Assembly: GCF_019263745.1 (NCBI RefSeq)
Contig: NZ_CP077107.1
Location: forward strand, 62,001 to 126,000
Direction: 5' to 3'
DNA from: Methanospirillum hungatei
GTDB lineage: Archaea > Halobacteriota > Methanomicrobia > Methanomicrobiales > Methanospirillaceae
Length of the DNA stretch: 64,000 nucleotides
Notes under the pieces: generated by a model
Database searches by the model: none
Seen by the model: the letters and a program-made list of their open reading frames with translations, nothing else
Told to the model about the DNA's origin: nothing
Shown: in pieces, positions 9,818-18,428 of the stretch
How the letters are laid out: each line of letters begins with the position of its first letter
Position numbering within the stretch: position 1 is the stretch's first letter
Position numbers and translations under genes: made by a program

Positions 9818-9825
9818 TTTATATA
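9818..9825 (+). promoter_or_regulatory. TATA box giving a probably leaderless mRNA
   Basis: A perfect TTTATATA lies 29 nt (box start to ATG) before the secreted protein starting at 9847. With the usual archaeal TATA-to-start distance of about 25-27 nt, transcription would begin at or within a few bases of the ATG. There is no ribosome binding site in between. Confidence 0.6.
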
Positions 9826-9846
9826 CATTCACTTTGACTTTTCATT

Positions 9847-10818
9847 ATGAACTATATGAATCATGGTAACAAAACCCTGACTGCTGGTTTTATAAAAAAA
9901 TTGATTATCGGAATAACTCTTTGTTTTCTAATATCTCCTGCCTTTGCTGTGACATCAGAGAATGCAATAATCTACGATTTACCATTATTCGACAATTATG
10001 GTCCGGCATTTGCAACATGGTCCGGAAGTGAAAAACCTCTTGGAAATGCCCTGCTTAAAGGAACAATAACTCTGGATAAAAATCAGTATAATCCTGGAGA
10101 TAAAGTAAAAATAAAATTGGATTTGGTCTTTAGTGCTACTATTATCGCCGGAACAAAAGGTGCATTAATGCATGAATTGGGATATGATACCTGGATGCTT
10201 GATACAAGTGATTTCCTTGGATTTGATGTCGAATTAGGGCAGATAGAAGGAGAAGAATACATGGGTATTGGAAACGGGCAGGAAATTCCTCCACTTATGA
10301 TGCGGAATATCTCCCACACGTACTATTATGATATTCCTGATTCAGCAATTCCGGGAACTTATAATGTGAATGCTTACATTGAGAATTCAGATTATAAGAC
10401 TAATCCGGTCACCATCACTATAGGGAATGCTGGAAAAACTATAGAATCATACCCGAATGAGGGATTATCTGGTTTTTCAGGTTTGGTATTGTCAAAAGAT
10501 TTCAATGAAGAAACAGGTGAACCAATCGCTGTATCTGATGTTTTTTCCCGGAAAGACAAGCGAATCTGTGCCCTTGTCAGTTTCGATTCGATACCCTCTG
10601 ATGAGATACTGGGCTGGAATTGGTATGATCCGAATGGAGATTATTATATTACCGATACACTCCTAGCGGAAAAGGGTTGGGACTGGGCATGTTATTATAT
10701 TGATATCAAGGATTATGAGGAGGCTCTGATCCCAGGTGTGTGGACTATTGATTTCTTATACAATGAAGAAGTGTTGGATACGAAAACATTTACCTGGGTG
10801 AATGAAACCTTAAACTAA
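9847..10818 (+). CDS. Secreted protein of unknown function
   Basis: 323 residues. A signal peptide (positive residues, then LIIGITLCFLISPAFA, cleavage near residue 35) directs it outside the cell. The mature part has beta-rich sequence with two regions: residues ~70-200 resembling an Ig-like/cohesin-like fold (KGTITLDKNQYNPGDKVKI, PGTYNVNAYI) and a C-terminal region that includes ALVSFDSIPSDEILGWNWY, GWDWACYYIDI and PGVWTIDFLYN. The PGDKV...PGTY pattern is typical of extracellular beta-sandwich modules. I do not recognise a named family and see no C-terminal anchor. It has its own promoter and is convergent with the thioredoxin gene at 10902. Confidence 0.75.
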   Translation: MNYMNHGNKTLTAGFIKKLIIGITLCFLISPAFAVTSENAIIYDLPLFDNYGPAFATWSGSEKPLGNALLKGTITLDKNQYNPGDKVKIKLDLVFSATIIAGTKGALMHELGYDTWMLDTSDFLGFDVELGQIEGEEYMGIGNGQEIPPLMMRNISHTYYYDIPDSAIPGTYNVNAYIENSDYKTNPVTITIGNAGKTIESYPNEGLSGFSGLVLSKDFNEETGEPIAVSDVFSRKDKRICALVSFDSIPSDEILGWNWYDPNGDYYITDTLLAEKGWDWACYYIDIKDYEEALIPGVWTIDFLYNEEVLDTKTFTWVNETLN

Positions 10819-10901
10819 TGAAAAAAAATTTGCGCTTCACTCATAATTTTTATTGCATTTTTCATTAAGTCTTCATATAAGGTTCTTTTTTCTTTCCCTA
10901 T

Positions 10902-11363
10902 CTATCTGGTTATAACGTAATAACTGGAGATGATAGATTTTAAATGATGAATAATATCGCTACTCCCGGTTATTCCGATATCCCCATAAAAGATTACTGG
11001 ATAGTGGATTTCATTCTTATTAAATTGTTTTTTGTATTCAGTGAATAACTGGTGAATTTCTCCAGGTGACACCAGATTGCGGTAACGAACTATTATTCCC
11101 GGATTCTTACGTTCAAAAGACTGGAGGAATTCTCGCACATCTTTACATGATCCACAATGAGAGCTGTAAAAGAATTCTATTGGAAATTCAGAATTTGAGA
11201 CAATTGTGTGATTAGTTGATGTTGATTTAGTTAAAGTGTCAGGTGAAATATCTGTTCCATTTTTATAAAAAATAGCAGCTGCACATGCAGGCGTAATTAG
11301 AAAAATAAAAATCATAGTTAATCCGAATATCAGAAGTATACGTTCGTTTCCAGAATAATTCAT
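10902..11363 (-). CDS. Exported thioredoxin-fold protein (CGSC active site)
   Basis: 153 residues. An N-terminal hydrophobic segment (about 9-29) acts as signal peptide or anchor. A thioredoxin-like domain follows, FFYSSHCGSCKDV with Cys70/Cys73 in a CxxC, an acidic/aromatic helix, and the cis-Pro region YPVIFYGD. It closely resembles the thioredoxin half of the next gene upstream (11415-12587), which has FFYSPLCSSCHKV and VPVVFIGN. It is therefore probably an extracytoplasmic thiol oxidoreductase fed with electrons by that CcdA-like protein. The gap between the two is 51 nt on the same strand, so they likely form one operon. Confidence 0.85.
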   Translation of the reverse strand: MNYSGNERILLIFGLTMIFIFLITPACAAAIFYKNGTDISPDTLTKSTSTNHTIVSNSEFPIEFFYSSHCGSCKDVREFLQSFERKNPGIIVRYRNLVSPGEIHQLFTEYKKQFNKNEIHYPVIFYGDIGITGSSDIIHHLKSIISSYYVITR

Positions 11364-11414
11364 TAATATTAGTCTATTTTTTTCAATATAATGATTGAGA
11401 TATAAAGGAGAAAA

Positions 11415-12587
11415 TTATAGGAATAAAGGGATCAATATGATGAAACCCATCAGGACCATAATTACTCCGATAATGAAGCGGATCTGACTTTTTCTCTCAT
11501 CTCTCCAGGAATTAAGTTTTTCAGGCGATAATCCAAAAAGAACCAGAAGGAGTATAAAAATAAGGGGCAGTATTACTACGAAATTATATGCAAGAAGGTA
11601 AATAATCCCTTCTTTAAAATCCTGGTAAATCATTCCGAGGATTGAAATATATATCCCGACTGTACAGGCCATACCATATAATCCGGTCAATCCCCCAACA
11701 ATAAATCCTGCCGGAATACTTGCAATCTTTAGATATTTAGAAATTGAGCTCTTTTTCGACTGAGGAATTGAGAAGAGCGCTTTTGGATTTTTAATAATAC
11801 CATCCCTTATCTGAAAAATCCCGGCAATTATTGCGATGATAGCTGCAATGATCAGAAAGATTTGTGCAACTCCTGGAAGCTGGATGACTGAAAAAATCGC
11901 AAATCCGGACAAAACTCTGACTAGGAAAAATGCAATAATATATGCAGATCCGACTAATAATATCGTTTTTCTGGAATCAACAGCCATAAGTGAGACCAGT
12001 AACAAAGCAAGAACCAACAGTCCGCATGGATTAAATCCCTCCCCAAGAGCAGCCAGAAGAAGTATCACAGGATTAACCATGACGGGATCTTCAAGTGAGG
12101 TAATATTCGATATGTTATTGGTCGTATCACTGACATGAAATTTCTCTACCGTCTGTTTAAAATCAGAAAATATCCTATCCTCTCCGATAAGTACTTCATT
12201 TCCAATGAAAACAACTGGAACAAACAATTTCTCATTCGGGTGTAATTTTCTAAATGTTTCAAACAAGAGAATGTCATCCTGGTTGTCACCGATATTATGG
12301 TATTGAAGAAGAATTTCTGGGTGTTTTGATTCATACTCTTCAATAAAAGGCATTACTTTATGGCAGGAACTACACAGAGGACTATAAAAAAAATGAACTG
12401 CTGCCGGATTTGGCGTACTTACCGATGGATTCATTGATTCTGCCATACATTCTCCTTGAAAGAGAAGAATGAAAATGCAGATAACTATTCCCATCGAGTA
12501 AATTTTGGAGGTAACTATTTTTTTTTCTAACGTCATCATTGTACCGTTCTTCAATCTATTGACATCATGTTTTTGGTTGATCATCAT
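11415..12587 (-). CDS. Thioredoxin-CcdA/DsbD-like fusion, transmembrane thiol-redox protein
   Basis: 390 residues. A signal anchor (about 33-48) leads to an external thioredoxin domain (about 62-150, CxxC Cys72/Cys75). Residues 168-390 form a six-helix CcdA/DsbD-type membrane domain with the two signature cysteines: NPCG (Cys188) in the first helix and Cys308 (GMACTV) in the fourth. Such proteins carry reducing equivalents from cytoplasmic thioredoxin across the membrane to external thioredoxins, for cytochrome maturation, disulfide isomerisation or oxidative repair. The thioredoxin is N-terminal, opposite to bacterial DsbD. Several Met codons lie early in the frame (residues 1, 2, 17, 18, 32), so the true start may be up to 31 codons later. 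A TATA-like ATATAT lies at 12636-12643 on this strand. Confidence 0.87.
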   Translation of the reverse strand: MMINQKHDVNRLKNGTMMTLEKKIVTSKIYSMGIVICIFILLFQGECMAESMNPSVSTPNPAAVHFFYSPLCSSCHKVMPFIEEYESKHPEILLQYHNIGDNQDDILLFETFRKLHPNEKLFVPVVFIGNEVLIGEDRIFSDFKQTVEKFHVSDTTNNISNITSLEDPVMVNPVILLLAALGEGFNPCGLLVLALLLVSLMAVDSRKTILLVGSAYIIAFFLVRVLSGFAIFSVIQLPGVAQIFLIIAAIIAIIAGIFQIRDGIIKNPKALFSIPQSKKSSISKYLKIASIPAGFIVGGLTGLYGMACTVGIYISILGMIYQDFKEGIIYLLAYNFVVILPLIFILLLVLFGLSPEKLNSWRDERKSQIRFIIGVIMVLMGFIILIPLFL

Positions 12588-12958
12588 AAATTAGGTCTGG
12601 TAGGCATAATTTCATTGTCATCAACTGTTTATGTAGATATATGATCAATCCTATGCAAGAAATGGACAGTGGGATGTGGATTAAAAAAAAAGCGGATCTC
12701 ATTTTTCATTTCATTATTATGAACTAAAGCTCAAAAGGCTTCACAGATAATAAATGGATTAGTACCTGGGATTGATAAAGATATTTTACACCATTCATTC
12801 ATAAATTTTTTATTATTACACAAATGAGTAAAATAAAATAAAAAATTTTGAAAAGATCATTTCTAATCACTGATTTATTGAGGAAAGTTGTATGTCTTTC
12901 CAACTCTCATCTTTCATGGGATTTATTCAATCAGATCATCAATGGAGGAATTATACGG
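12588..12958. other. Divergent intergenic region, no gene seen
   Basis: 371 bases separating the thioredoxin-CcdA gene (minus) from the ACT-domain gene (plus). Very AT-rich, with TATA-like stretches on both strands (about 12636 minus; about 12826-12846 plus). A strong GGAGG ribosome binding site at 12944-12948 serves the plus-strand gene. No convincing short gene or RNA. Confidence 0.5.
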
Positions 12959-13633
12959 GTGTCAGAAGAAAACCTGAAGGCAGTTTGTATATATGCACGT
13001 AATCAGAAGGGAGTTTTGAAAGATATTTCTGGAACTTTTGCAGACCATAATGCGAATATTGTTATGATCCATCTTGAGAGCATACAGGGAAGGGCTGAGG
13101 ATGTTTTTGATGAGCTCTATGTCGAGTATGAGGGAGATGTCGATCAAAATCAACTCATGAGTGCACTTCACGAATTATCCGGAGTGAAAGAAGTAATCCA
13201 GCATATTTCTTTTGGTGATATATATGGGAAGCGGGTTATCATTATTGGTGGCGGAGCCCAGGTAGCCCAGGTTGCCATGGGTGCTGTTAATGAAGCTGAC
13301 AGGCATAATATTCGTGGAGAACGCATATCTGTTGATACAATTCCATTAGTTGGAGAAAAAACGCTCTCACAAGCAATAGATGCCGTGACACGGCTGCCCA
13401 GAGTTGAGATCCTGGTTCTTGCCGGATCAATTATGGGTGGATCAGTGTCAGACGCGGTTGAGCGTGTAAAGGTATCTGGTATACCCGTCATTGCGCTCAA
13501 CATGGCAGGAAGTGTTGTAAAGCATGCAGATCTTGTAGTAACAGATCCAATTCAGGCAGGAGTATTTGCAGTTATGCATGTATCTACTATAGCAGTGTTT
13601 GATGTATATCGAGTACGGGGGAGAAAATTCTGA
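12959..13633 (+). CDS. ACT-domain protein, predicted amino-acid-responsive regulator (DUF5612-type C-terminus)
   Basis: 224 residues. The N-terminal ~75 residues form an ACT domain (AVCIYARNQKGVLKDISGTF, then ANIVMIHLES), the small ligand-binding fold usually responding to amino acids. The rest is an alpha/beta domain with a glycine-rich loop (VIIIGGGAQVAQVAMGA) and VLAGSIMGGSVSDAVE. It resembles a family restricted to methanogens and relatives; its exact role is unknown. An upstream in-frame TTG at 12848 would add 37 poorly conserved residues. The GTG at 12959 has a perfect GGAGG at 12944-12948 (10-nt spacing) and starts just before the ACT fold, so it is preferred. The downstream Sua5 gene appears translationally coupled. 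Confidence 0.8.
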   Translation: MSEENLKAVCIYARNQKGVLKDISGTFADHNANIVMIHLESIQGRAEDVFDELYVEYEGDVDQNQLMSALHELSGVKEVIQHISFGDIYGKRVIIIGGGAQVAQVAMGAVNEADRHNIRGERISVDTIPLVGEKTLSQAIDAVTRLPRVEILVLAGSIMGGSVSDAVERVKVSGIPVIALNMAGSVVKHADLVVTDPIQAGVFAVMHVSTIAVFDVYRVRGRKF

Positions 13634-13665
13634 AGATTGATATTGACCGGGCCTTACAAGTTCTG

Positions 13666-14208
13666 ATGCATGACGGACTCATAGTCTATCCTACAGATAC
13701 ATTGTATGGACTTGGAGCTGATGCTCTCTCTGATGAGGCAATAATAAAAATTTTTGAAGCGAAGGGGAGGGAATATCACAAACCGATTTCCATAGCCGTA
13801 TCAGATTCTGACATGATTGGAGCTGTGGCAGGTGTTGATGAGATCGCACAAGCATTTATAGATGAGTTTCTCCCAGGTCCTGTCACTATCATTCTTCCGG
13901 CAAGAAATATCATATCTCCTCGTTTGACTGCAGGAACAAAGAAGATAGGGATTCGGTATCCAAATCATGAGGTTGCCCTTGAGATCATATCCCGTTTTGA
14001 TAGTCCGATAACGGCTACAAGTGCAAATCTTTCAGGCGGTCCTGATCCGGTTTGTTTGGAACTTTGTAATGTACCATATGATTGTGTGGTAAATGTAGGA
14101 GCTCTTCCTGGAATTCCTTCAACCGTTGTCGATCTTGTTGAAATGGAGATAGTTCGTGCCGGTGTAGAAATTGAGTCTGTTGCCGCATTTTTAGCTAAGT
14201 GGTCATAA
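13666..14208 (+). CDS. Threonylcarbamoyl-AMP synthase (Sua5/YrdC/YciO family)
   Basis: 180 residues from the ATG, with the family signature YPTDTLYGLGADA, KGREYHKPISI, PGPVTIILPA, IGIRYPNH and TATSANLSGG. The enzyme makes threonylcarbamoyl-AMP from threonine, bicarbonate and ATP, the first step of t6A37 formation on tRNAs reading ANN codons. The family normally has a helix before YPTDT that ATG 13666 would cut away. The frame stays open upstream and reads KIDIDRALQVL from a CTG at 13630, which overlaps the previous stop as CTGA and has GGGGGAG at 13617-13623 (6-nt spacing). The real start is therefore probably the non-standard CTG at 13630. The next gene starts within its stop codon. Confidence 0.9.
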   Translation: MHDGLIVYPTDTLYGLGADALSDEAIIKIFEAKGREYHKPISIAVSDSDMIGAVAGVDEIAQAFIDEFLPGPVTIILPARNIISPRLTAGTKKIGIRYPNHEVALEIISRFDSPITATSANLSGGPDPVCLELCNVPYDCVVNVGALPGIPSTVVDLVEMEIVRAGVEIESVAAFLAKWS

Positions 14209-15137
14209 TGAATCCGGTGCGACTTCGTGATTTTATAAAAGATAAAAACGGCTGGTATTATGCAGTTGCTGCCTATGATAATACCTCCAGAATCGGTTCT
14301 GTTCTTCGGTATATTCCTGATTCATCCGGAGACCGGATAGATAATTCGGGAATCCGGTACCGAAAAGTAGAATTTGATGAAGCGTACCAACTCATTGAGA
14401 AATTACACCCCGAGTGGGTTGATCTCGTTCACAGGATCCCGTATGATAATATTGAAGAGGTATTAAAGCCGGATGAGAGGATAGAAGCAGTAGCAGCTCA
14501 ATATCCAAAAGCAGCAAAACTTGTAAAAACTCTTCGTCTTCCTCCCTGTTCATTTGGTGTTACTGGTTCTCTTCTCTGCGGATTGGGAGGTGAGAACTCT
14601 GATATTGATGGAGTTGTGTATGGAGATGCGTTCAGACATGCTCAAAAGCAACTAAACAGGTCATTTCGGGAAGGCTACATCGAAGCGTTAAGTGAAGAAC
14701 TCTGGCAGACAGTGTATAAGAAACGAAATCCTGAAACATCATATGATGAGTTCATTTTGCATGAAAAAAGGAAATTTAACCGTGGTCAGGTAGACGGGAC
14801 ATATTTTGATCTGTTATATACCCGTGCATATCATGATCTTCCCGGGTTTACTATGCATAAAGGAACTATTCTAGGCAAAAAAACAATTGAGGCAATAGTG
14901 GTAGATGATCAATTTGTTTTTGATAGTCCTGCTATATATGAGATAGATCATCCAGATATTTCCCGGGTGCTGTCATTTACCCATACATACACGGGTCAGG
15001 CCTTTAAAAGTGAACAAATCCAGGCACAGGGAATCATTGAACAGCATGGCAATGAAAAATGGCTGATTGTGGGGACAACCAGAGAAGCAAAAGGGGAGTT
15101 TATCCGGTCATTGTCACTTCTTGAACAGGAAGGATAA
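14208..15137 (+). CDS. Predicted nucleotidyltransferase (COG1665-like)
   Basis: 309 residues. The nucleotidyltransferase-fold signature is GSLLCGLGGENSDIDGVVYG at about 121-140, a variant of GS...G...SDxD, with a further acidic YFDLLY near 200 as the likely third carboxylate. It resembles archaeal predicted nucleotidyltransferases of the DNA polymerase beta fold (COG1665), with an N-terminal and a C-terminal domain of unknown role. Substrate unknown. The start ATG at 14208 shares one base with the Sua5 stop (TAATG), giving tight coupling; an alternative GTG at 14199 overlaps more. The 3' end overlaps the convergent Cas4-like gene by 24 nt. Confidence 0.75.
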   Translation: MNPVRLRDFIKDKNGWYYAVAAYDNTSRIGSVLRYIPDSSGDRIDNSGIRYRKVEFDEAYQLIEKLHPEWVDLVHRIPYDNIEEVLKPDERIEAVAAQYPKAAKLVKTLRLPPCSFGVTGSLLCGLGGENSDIDGVVYGDAFRHAQKQLNRSFREGYIEALSEELWQTVYKKRNPETSYDEFILHEKRKFNRGQVDGTYFDLLYTRAYHDLPGFTMHKGTILGKKTIEAIVVDDQFVFDSPAIYEIDHPDISRVLSFTHTYTGQAFKSEQIQAQGIIEQHGNEKWLIVGTTREAKGEFIRSLSLLEQEG

Positions 15138-15812
15138 GGTCTTTGGCTTATTTTTTTCACATTTTTCGTAGTATTTACAAGAATCACATGGCGGATGAAG
15201 CGGTTTAGAGGGAAACAGTCCTCGATCAACATCTTGTATCTGGCGAATTATCTGTATCAGTCGTCTGCGATCCTTTGGTGTTGGTTCATAATACCTGATG
15301 ATTCCAGAGGGAATATACTCAATATACATTCCCTTTAACCTTTTTGCAGATGTCTCTTCGATGCATATAAGAAGAGCGGCAGTTCGAATGGCATCATCCG
15401 GCCAGCATCCGTTCTTTGGGGCTGTTGTGCATCTTGTGAGAGTGTATTCTCCTGATAGTGCATCATATTTATCCAGAAGGCCATATATTCCGACTTTATC
15501 AGATTTAACTGTTATATCCGTTTCTGTCCATGGCCTGATGGGAGTATGAGTCATTGCACATATACAGGAGGAAAGAAAACTTCGTGCATCTGGAGATATA
15601 TCTGGTTGGATAAGAATTATCATATTCCAGATCTCTTCCTCTGTGTGGTCAGGATATGCGCATGAGACCTGTTTGCAAACAGTATATGATTCGGATGGTT
15701 TAAATTTCAATTCTTTATGGAAGTAATACTGTCGGGGACAGTGATAAGCTCTTATAATAGACGATATTGCAATATTACTCATAATGTTCATGTCTGGCTT
15801 ATTTTCGGTCAT
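15114..15812 (-). CDS. Cas4-like (RecB-family) Fe-S protein with degenerate nuclease motifs
   Basis: 232 residues. The four cysteines that ligate the Cas4 Fe-S cluster are present: one in IIRAYHCPRQYYFHKE near the N-terminus and three in PPCDSCKYYEKC near the C-terminus. The central region lines up with the PD-(D/E)XK core: GIYGLLDKYDAL keeps the first Asp, but the segment expected to read like VEYKTG is TLTRCTTA, so the Glu and Lys appear lost. The QxxxY-type helix is also altered (DDAIRTAALLICIEE). It is therefore probably not an active nuclease. There is no CRISPR array or other cas gene in the window, so this is a solo Cas4-type protein. The start is among MTENKPDMNIM, upstream Met chosen. 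Function unknown. Confidence 0.65.
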   Translation of the reverse strand: MTENKPDMNIMSNIAISSIIRAYHCPRQYYFHKELKFKPSESYTVCKQVSCAYPDHTEEEIWNMIILIQPDISPDARSFLSSCICAMTHTPIRPWTETDITVKSDKVGIYGLLDKYDALSGEYTLTRCTTAPKNGCWPDDAIRTAALLICIEETSAKRLKGMYIEYIPSGIIRYYEPTPKDRRRLIQIIRQIQDVDRGLFPSKPLHPPCDSCKYYEKCEKNKPKTLSFLFKK

Positions 15813-15843
15813 TTTATTGGAGTTGGTATCAAATAGGTGAGAG

Positions 15844-16134
15844 ATGGCATCAAATGAAATTCAGGTAACCATCCCTCCTAATGTAGAACCGGTCTACAGT
15901 AATATGATCCAGATTGCCTATAAAGAGGATGAATTTACGTTTCTCTTCCTTCATCAGATTCCTGGAATTAATCAGGCAAGAGGAAAAGCAGTTGTGAGCA
16001 TTAGCCCAAATCATGCAAAAAATCTTCTTGCAGTTCTACAGAGAACAGTTGGAGAATATGAACAAAAATTCAGAACTCTTGAGGCTCCACAAGAAAAACA
16101 GCAGAACGTTACAGCAATGACTGGATATTCATAA
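15844..16134 (+). CDS. DUF3467 family protein
   Basis: 96 residues. The core is VEPVYSNMIQIAYKEDEFTF, then VVSISPNHAKNLLAVLQRTVGEYE, typical of DUF3467, a small beta-rich family of unknown function found in archaea and bacteria. The last ~20 residues are a Gln-rich tail. The ribosome binding site AGGTGA is at 15835-15840, only 3 nt from the ATG. It is divergent from the Cas4-like gene (31-nt gap) and convergent with the acetate-CoA ligase gene (15-nt gap). Confidence 0.85.
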   Translation: MASNEIQVTIPPNVEPVYSNMIQIAYKEDEFTFLFLHQIPGINQARGKAVVSISPNHAKNLLAVLQRTVGEYEQKFRTLEAPQEKQQNVTAMTGYS

Positions 16135-16149
16135 AAAAAATTTTTGGAA

Positions 16150-18216
16150 TTAGTATACTCCCTGTGCCTTAACCCGGTAGATCTGGTAGAGCAGTCTTCC
16201 AACAACCCGGTACATCATATCCAGTTCTTCGAAACTTGGAATATTGTGTGCATGTAGGATATGTCTGCCACGATCCATGGATGCTCCTCCAAGCAGTGTC
16301 GGAATGATTCTCTTGTCTGTTGATTTTGAGAGCTTAAGGATCTGGTTTGCCAGTTGTTCGGATGAGAGAATGTTGTTTGGGAATCCGACAATAAAGCACA
16401 TGTCCCAGAGTGCATCATTCTTTGCAAGCACTTCAAAGGTCTTTTCAAATCTGGCTTCTGTTGCGTCACCAAGAAGGTCAATCGGATTTCCACGGTTCCA
16501 GAATTCTGGAAGGAATGAATCCAATTCTTTTACCAGATAATCTGGTAGATCAATCATCTTGATTCCATACCTTTCGGTATAATCTGATGAAAGCACTGCA
16601 AATCCTCCGGCATTGGTAACGACGATGGCACGGCGACCTTTGGGGTACCTTTTCGGATGAGAGAGCATTTCAGCTGCAAGGAATGCTCCGGTCAGGGTGT
16701 GGACCAGAAGCACACCGGATTTTCTAAAGGCTTCAACATATACATCATAAGATCCTGAGAGGGATCCAGTATGTGATGCTGCTGCTGCCTGACCTCGTGC
16801 AGATGATCCGGCTTTTAATGCCACGACTGGCTTGTGTCTGGAGACTTCACTTACAATCTCCATGAAAGCTTTGCCGTTTTTGATCTGCTCGATGTACATA
16901 ATGATTACTTTCGTTTCAGGATCTGCTGCGGCTGCCCTGAGGTAGTCAAAGAAATTTAGGTCTGCCTGGTTTCCAACAGAGACAACAAGTGAGAATCCAA
17001 TATCCTTGGTAAGGGACCAGTCTACAACAGTGTTTACAATAGCACCACTCTGGGAGATAAATGCAATGTTTCCTGGATTAGGAGACTGTGCTACATATGT
17101 GGTATCAAGACCTATTGGTGGGATAATAAGTCCAAGACAATTTGGACCGACAATTCTGGTTCCATAACGGTGAGCAATCTCAACAATACGTTCTTCCAGC
17201 ATCCTGCCTTCTTCGGACATCTCCTTAAAACCGGCAGTGATGACAACTGCAATCTTGACTCCCTTCTTTCCACACTCTTCCATAACCCCGGGAACGTGCC
17301 GGGCAGGAACAGTGATCACTGCAAGATCAATCTCTTCTTCTGGAATATCCAGAACGGTCGGAAAAGCTTGTAGACCTTGAATAGTGTCACGTTTATTATT
17401 GATTGGAAAGACCTTGCCAGGGAAATGGAGCAGGTTATGCATAACGGCATATCCCATCTTATTCTTATCATCTGATGCACCAATTACAGCAACAGATTTT
17501 GGCTTGAAATATTCTGGAGGCACTGGTTCAAGGTCAACAGTGTCAAGAAGATGGATATTATCATCCATGATGACACGTGCATCAACTGCACATGCACCAG
17601 AGTCATACAATCTGATTGGGTTGATGTCAAATTCCCGAAGATCTTTTTGATCTTCAAACATTTTGCAGACGTTTTTGATAATCTGAATCAGGCACTCTTC
17701 ATCCTTGGGTTTTGAACCTCGGTACCCGGTTATGAGTGGATATGAGTCAATATCAGTGACCATTTTCCTGATCTCATCTTCGTCAATTGGAAGAATACGA
17801 AGTGTGACATCTTTCATCAGTTCGACGAGGGTTCCACCAATACCAAAAGTGATGACTTTCCCAAATGTCGGATCGGTTTTCCCACCGATAATAAGCTCAA
17901 GTCCTGGAGCGGCCTGATTTTCTACGATTACTCCGTGAATGTCTGCGTTTGGATTGTAAGCACGGGCATTTGCTACAATCTGATTAAAGGCTGATTGGGC
18001 GGCTTCTTTTGTACCGACACCGACAATGACACCACCTGCATCGCTTTTATGGCTGATGTCGGGTGAAATAATCTTCATGACCACAGGAAAACCGATAGTT
18101 TCTGCTGCAGATCCAGCATCTTCAGCTCTGGTCACGATGCGATACTTTGGTGTTGGTATTCCGTATTTAGATAGGAGATCATATCCTTCAGATTCACTGA
18201 GCATCCATTCTGTCAT
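16150..18216 (-). CDS. ADP-forming acetate-CoA ligase (acetyl-CoA synthetase), fused beta-alpha subunits
   Basis: 688 residues. The N-terminal ~220 residues are the ATP-grasp beta part (GFPVVMKIISPDISHKSDAG, KTDPTFGKVITFGIGG, DINPIRLY). From about 235 the CoA-binding Rossmann part begins (SVAVIGASDDKNKMGYAV) followed by the succinyl-CoA-synthetase-like ligase domains (IVGPNCLGLI, AFISQSGAIV, and the conserved SHTGSLSG). It interconverts acyl-CoA + ADP + Pi and acid + ATP + CoA; acetate or another short acid is the likely substrate. The start is supported by GAGGT (complement near 18221-18226). It is divergent from the AMP-forming enzyme at 18429. A direct repeat of TGCCGG (18237 and 18245) lies in its leader and could be regulatory. 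Confidence 0.9.
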   Translation of the reverse strand: MTEWMLSESEGYDLLSKYGIPTPKYRIVTRAEDAGSAAETIGFPVVMKIISPDISHKSDAGGVIVGVGTKEAAQSAFNQIVANARAYNPNADIHGVIVENQAAPGLELIIGGKTDPTFGKVITFGIGGTLVELMKDVTLRILPIDEDEIRKMVTDIDSYPLITGYRGSKPKDEECLIQIIKNVCKMFEDQKDLREFDINPIRLYDSGACAVDARVIMDDNIHLLDTVDLEPVPPEYFKPKSVAVIGASDDKNKMGYAVMHNLLHFPGKVFPINNKRDTIQGLQAFPTVLDIPEEEIDLAVITVPARHVPGVMEECGKKGVKIAVVITAGFKEMSEEGRMLEERIVEIAHRYGTRIVGPNCLGLIIPPIGLDTTYVAQSPNPGNIAFISQSGAIVNTVVDWSLTKDIGFSLVVSVGNQADLNFFDYLRAAAADPETKVIIMYIEQIKNGKAFMEIVSEVSRHKPVVALKAGSSARGQAAAASHTGSLSGSYDVYVEAFRKSGVLLVHTLTGAFLAAEMLSHPKRYPKGRRAIVVTNAGGFAVLSSDYTERYGIKMIDLPDYLVKELDSFLPEFWNRGNPIDLLGDATEARFEKTFEVLAKNDALWDMCFIVGFPNNILSSEQLANQILKLSKSTDKRIIPTLLGGASMDRGRHILHAHNIPSFEELDMMYRVVGRLLYQIYRVKAQGVY

Positions 18217-18428
18217 GTATTACCTCTGGGTGTTCGTGCCGGAGTGCCGGCTTCAACAAATGACGTATGGCTATTCGTCAAATACTTCACTTACGATGTG
18301 AACCATTCAGACATATAAAGAATGTGTATTTGTCGATCACGGATAATTTAGTAAAATAATAAAGAATTTAAGGAATTGTCCATGATAAATAATGATAATT
18401 GGAGTGAAGAACTATCTCAACTGAAGAG

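Noticed and set aside
12848-12958. Longer N-terminus for the ACT-domain gene from TTG 12848
   Set aside because: The added residues are not family-like, and the GGAGG at 12944-12948 points to GTG 12959.
15114-15812. Reading the Cas4-like gene as evidence for a CRISPR locus
   Set aside because: No direct repeats with spacers and no other cas gene occur in the window; solo Cas4 proteins are common in archaea.
18237-18250. TGCCGG direct repeat as a mobile-element trace
   Set aside because: Only two short copies 8 nt apart; more likely a regulatory site or chance.
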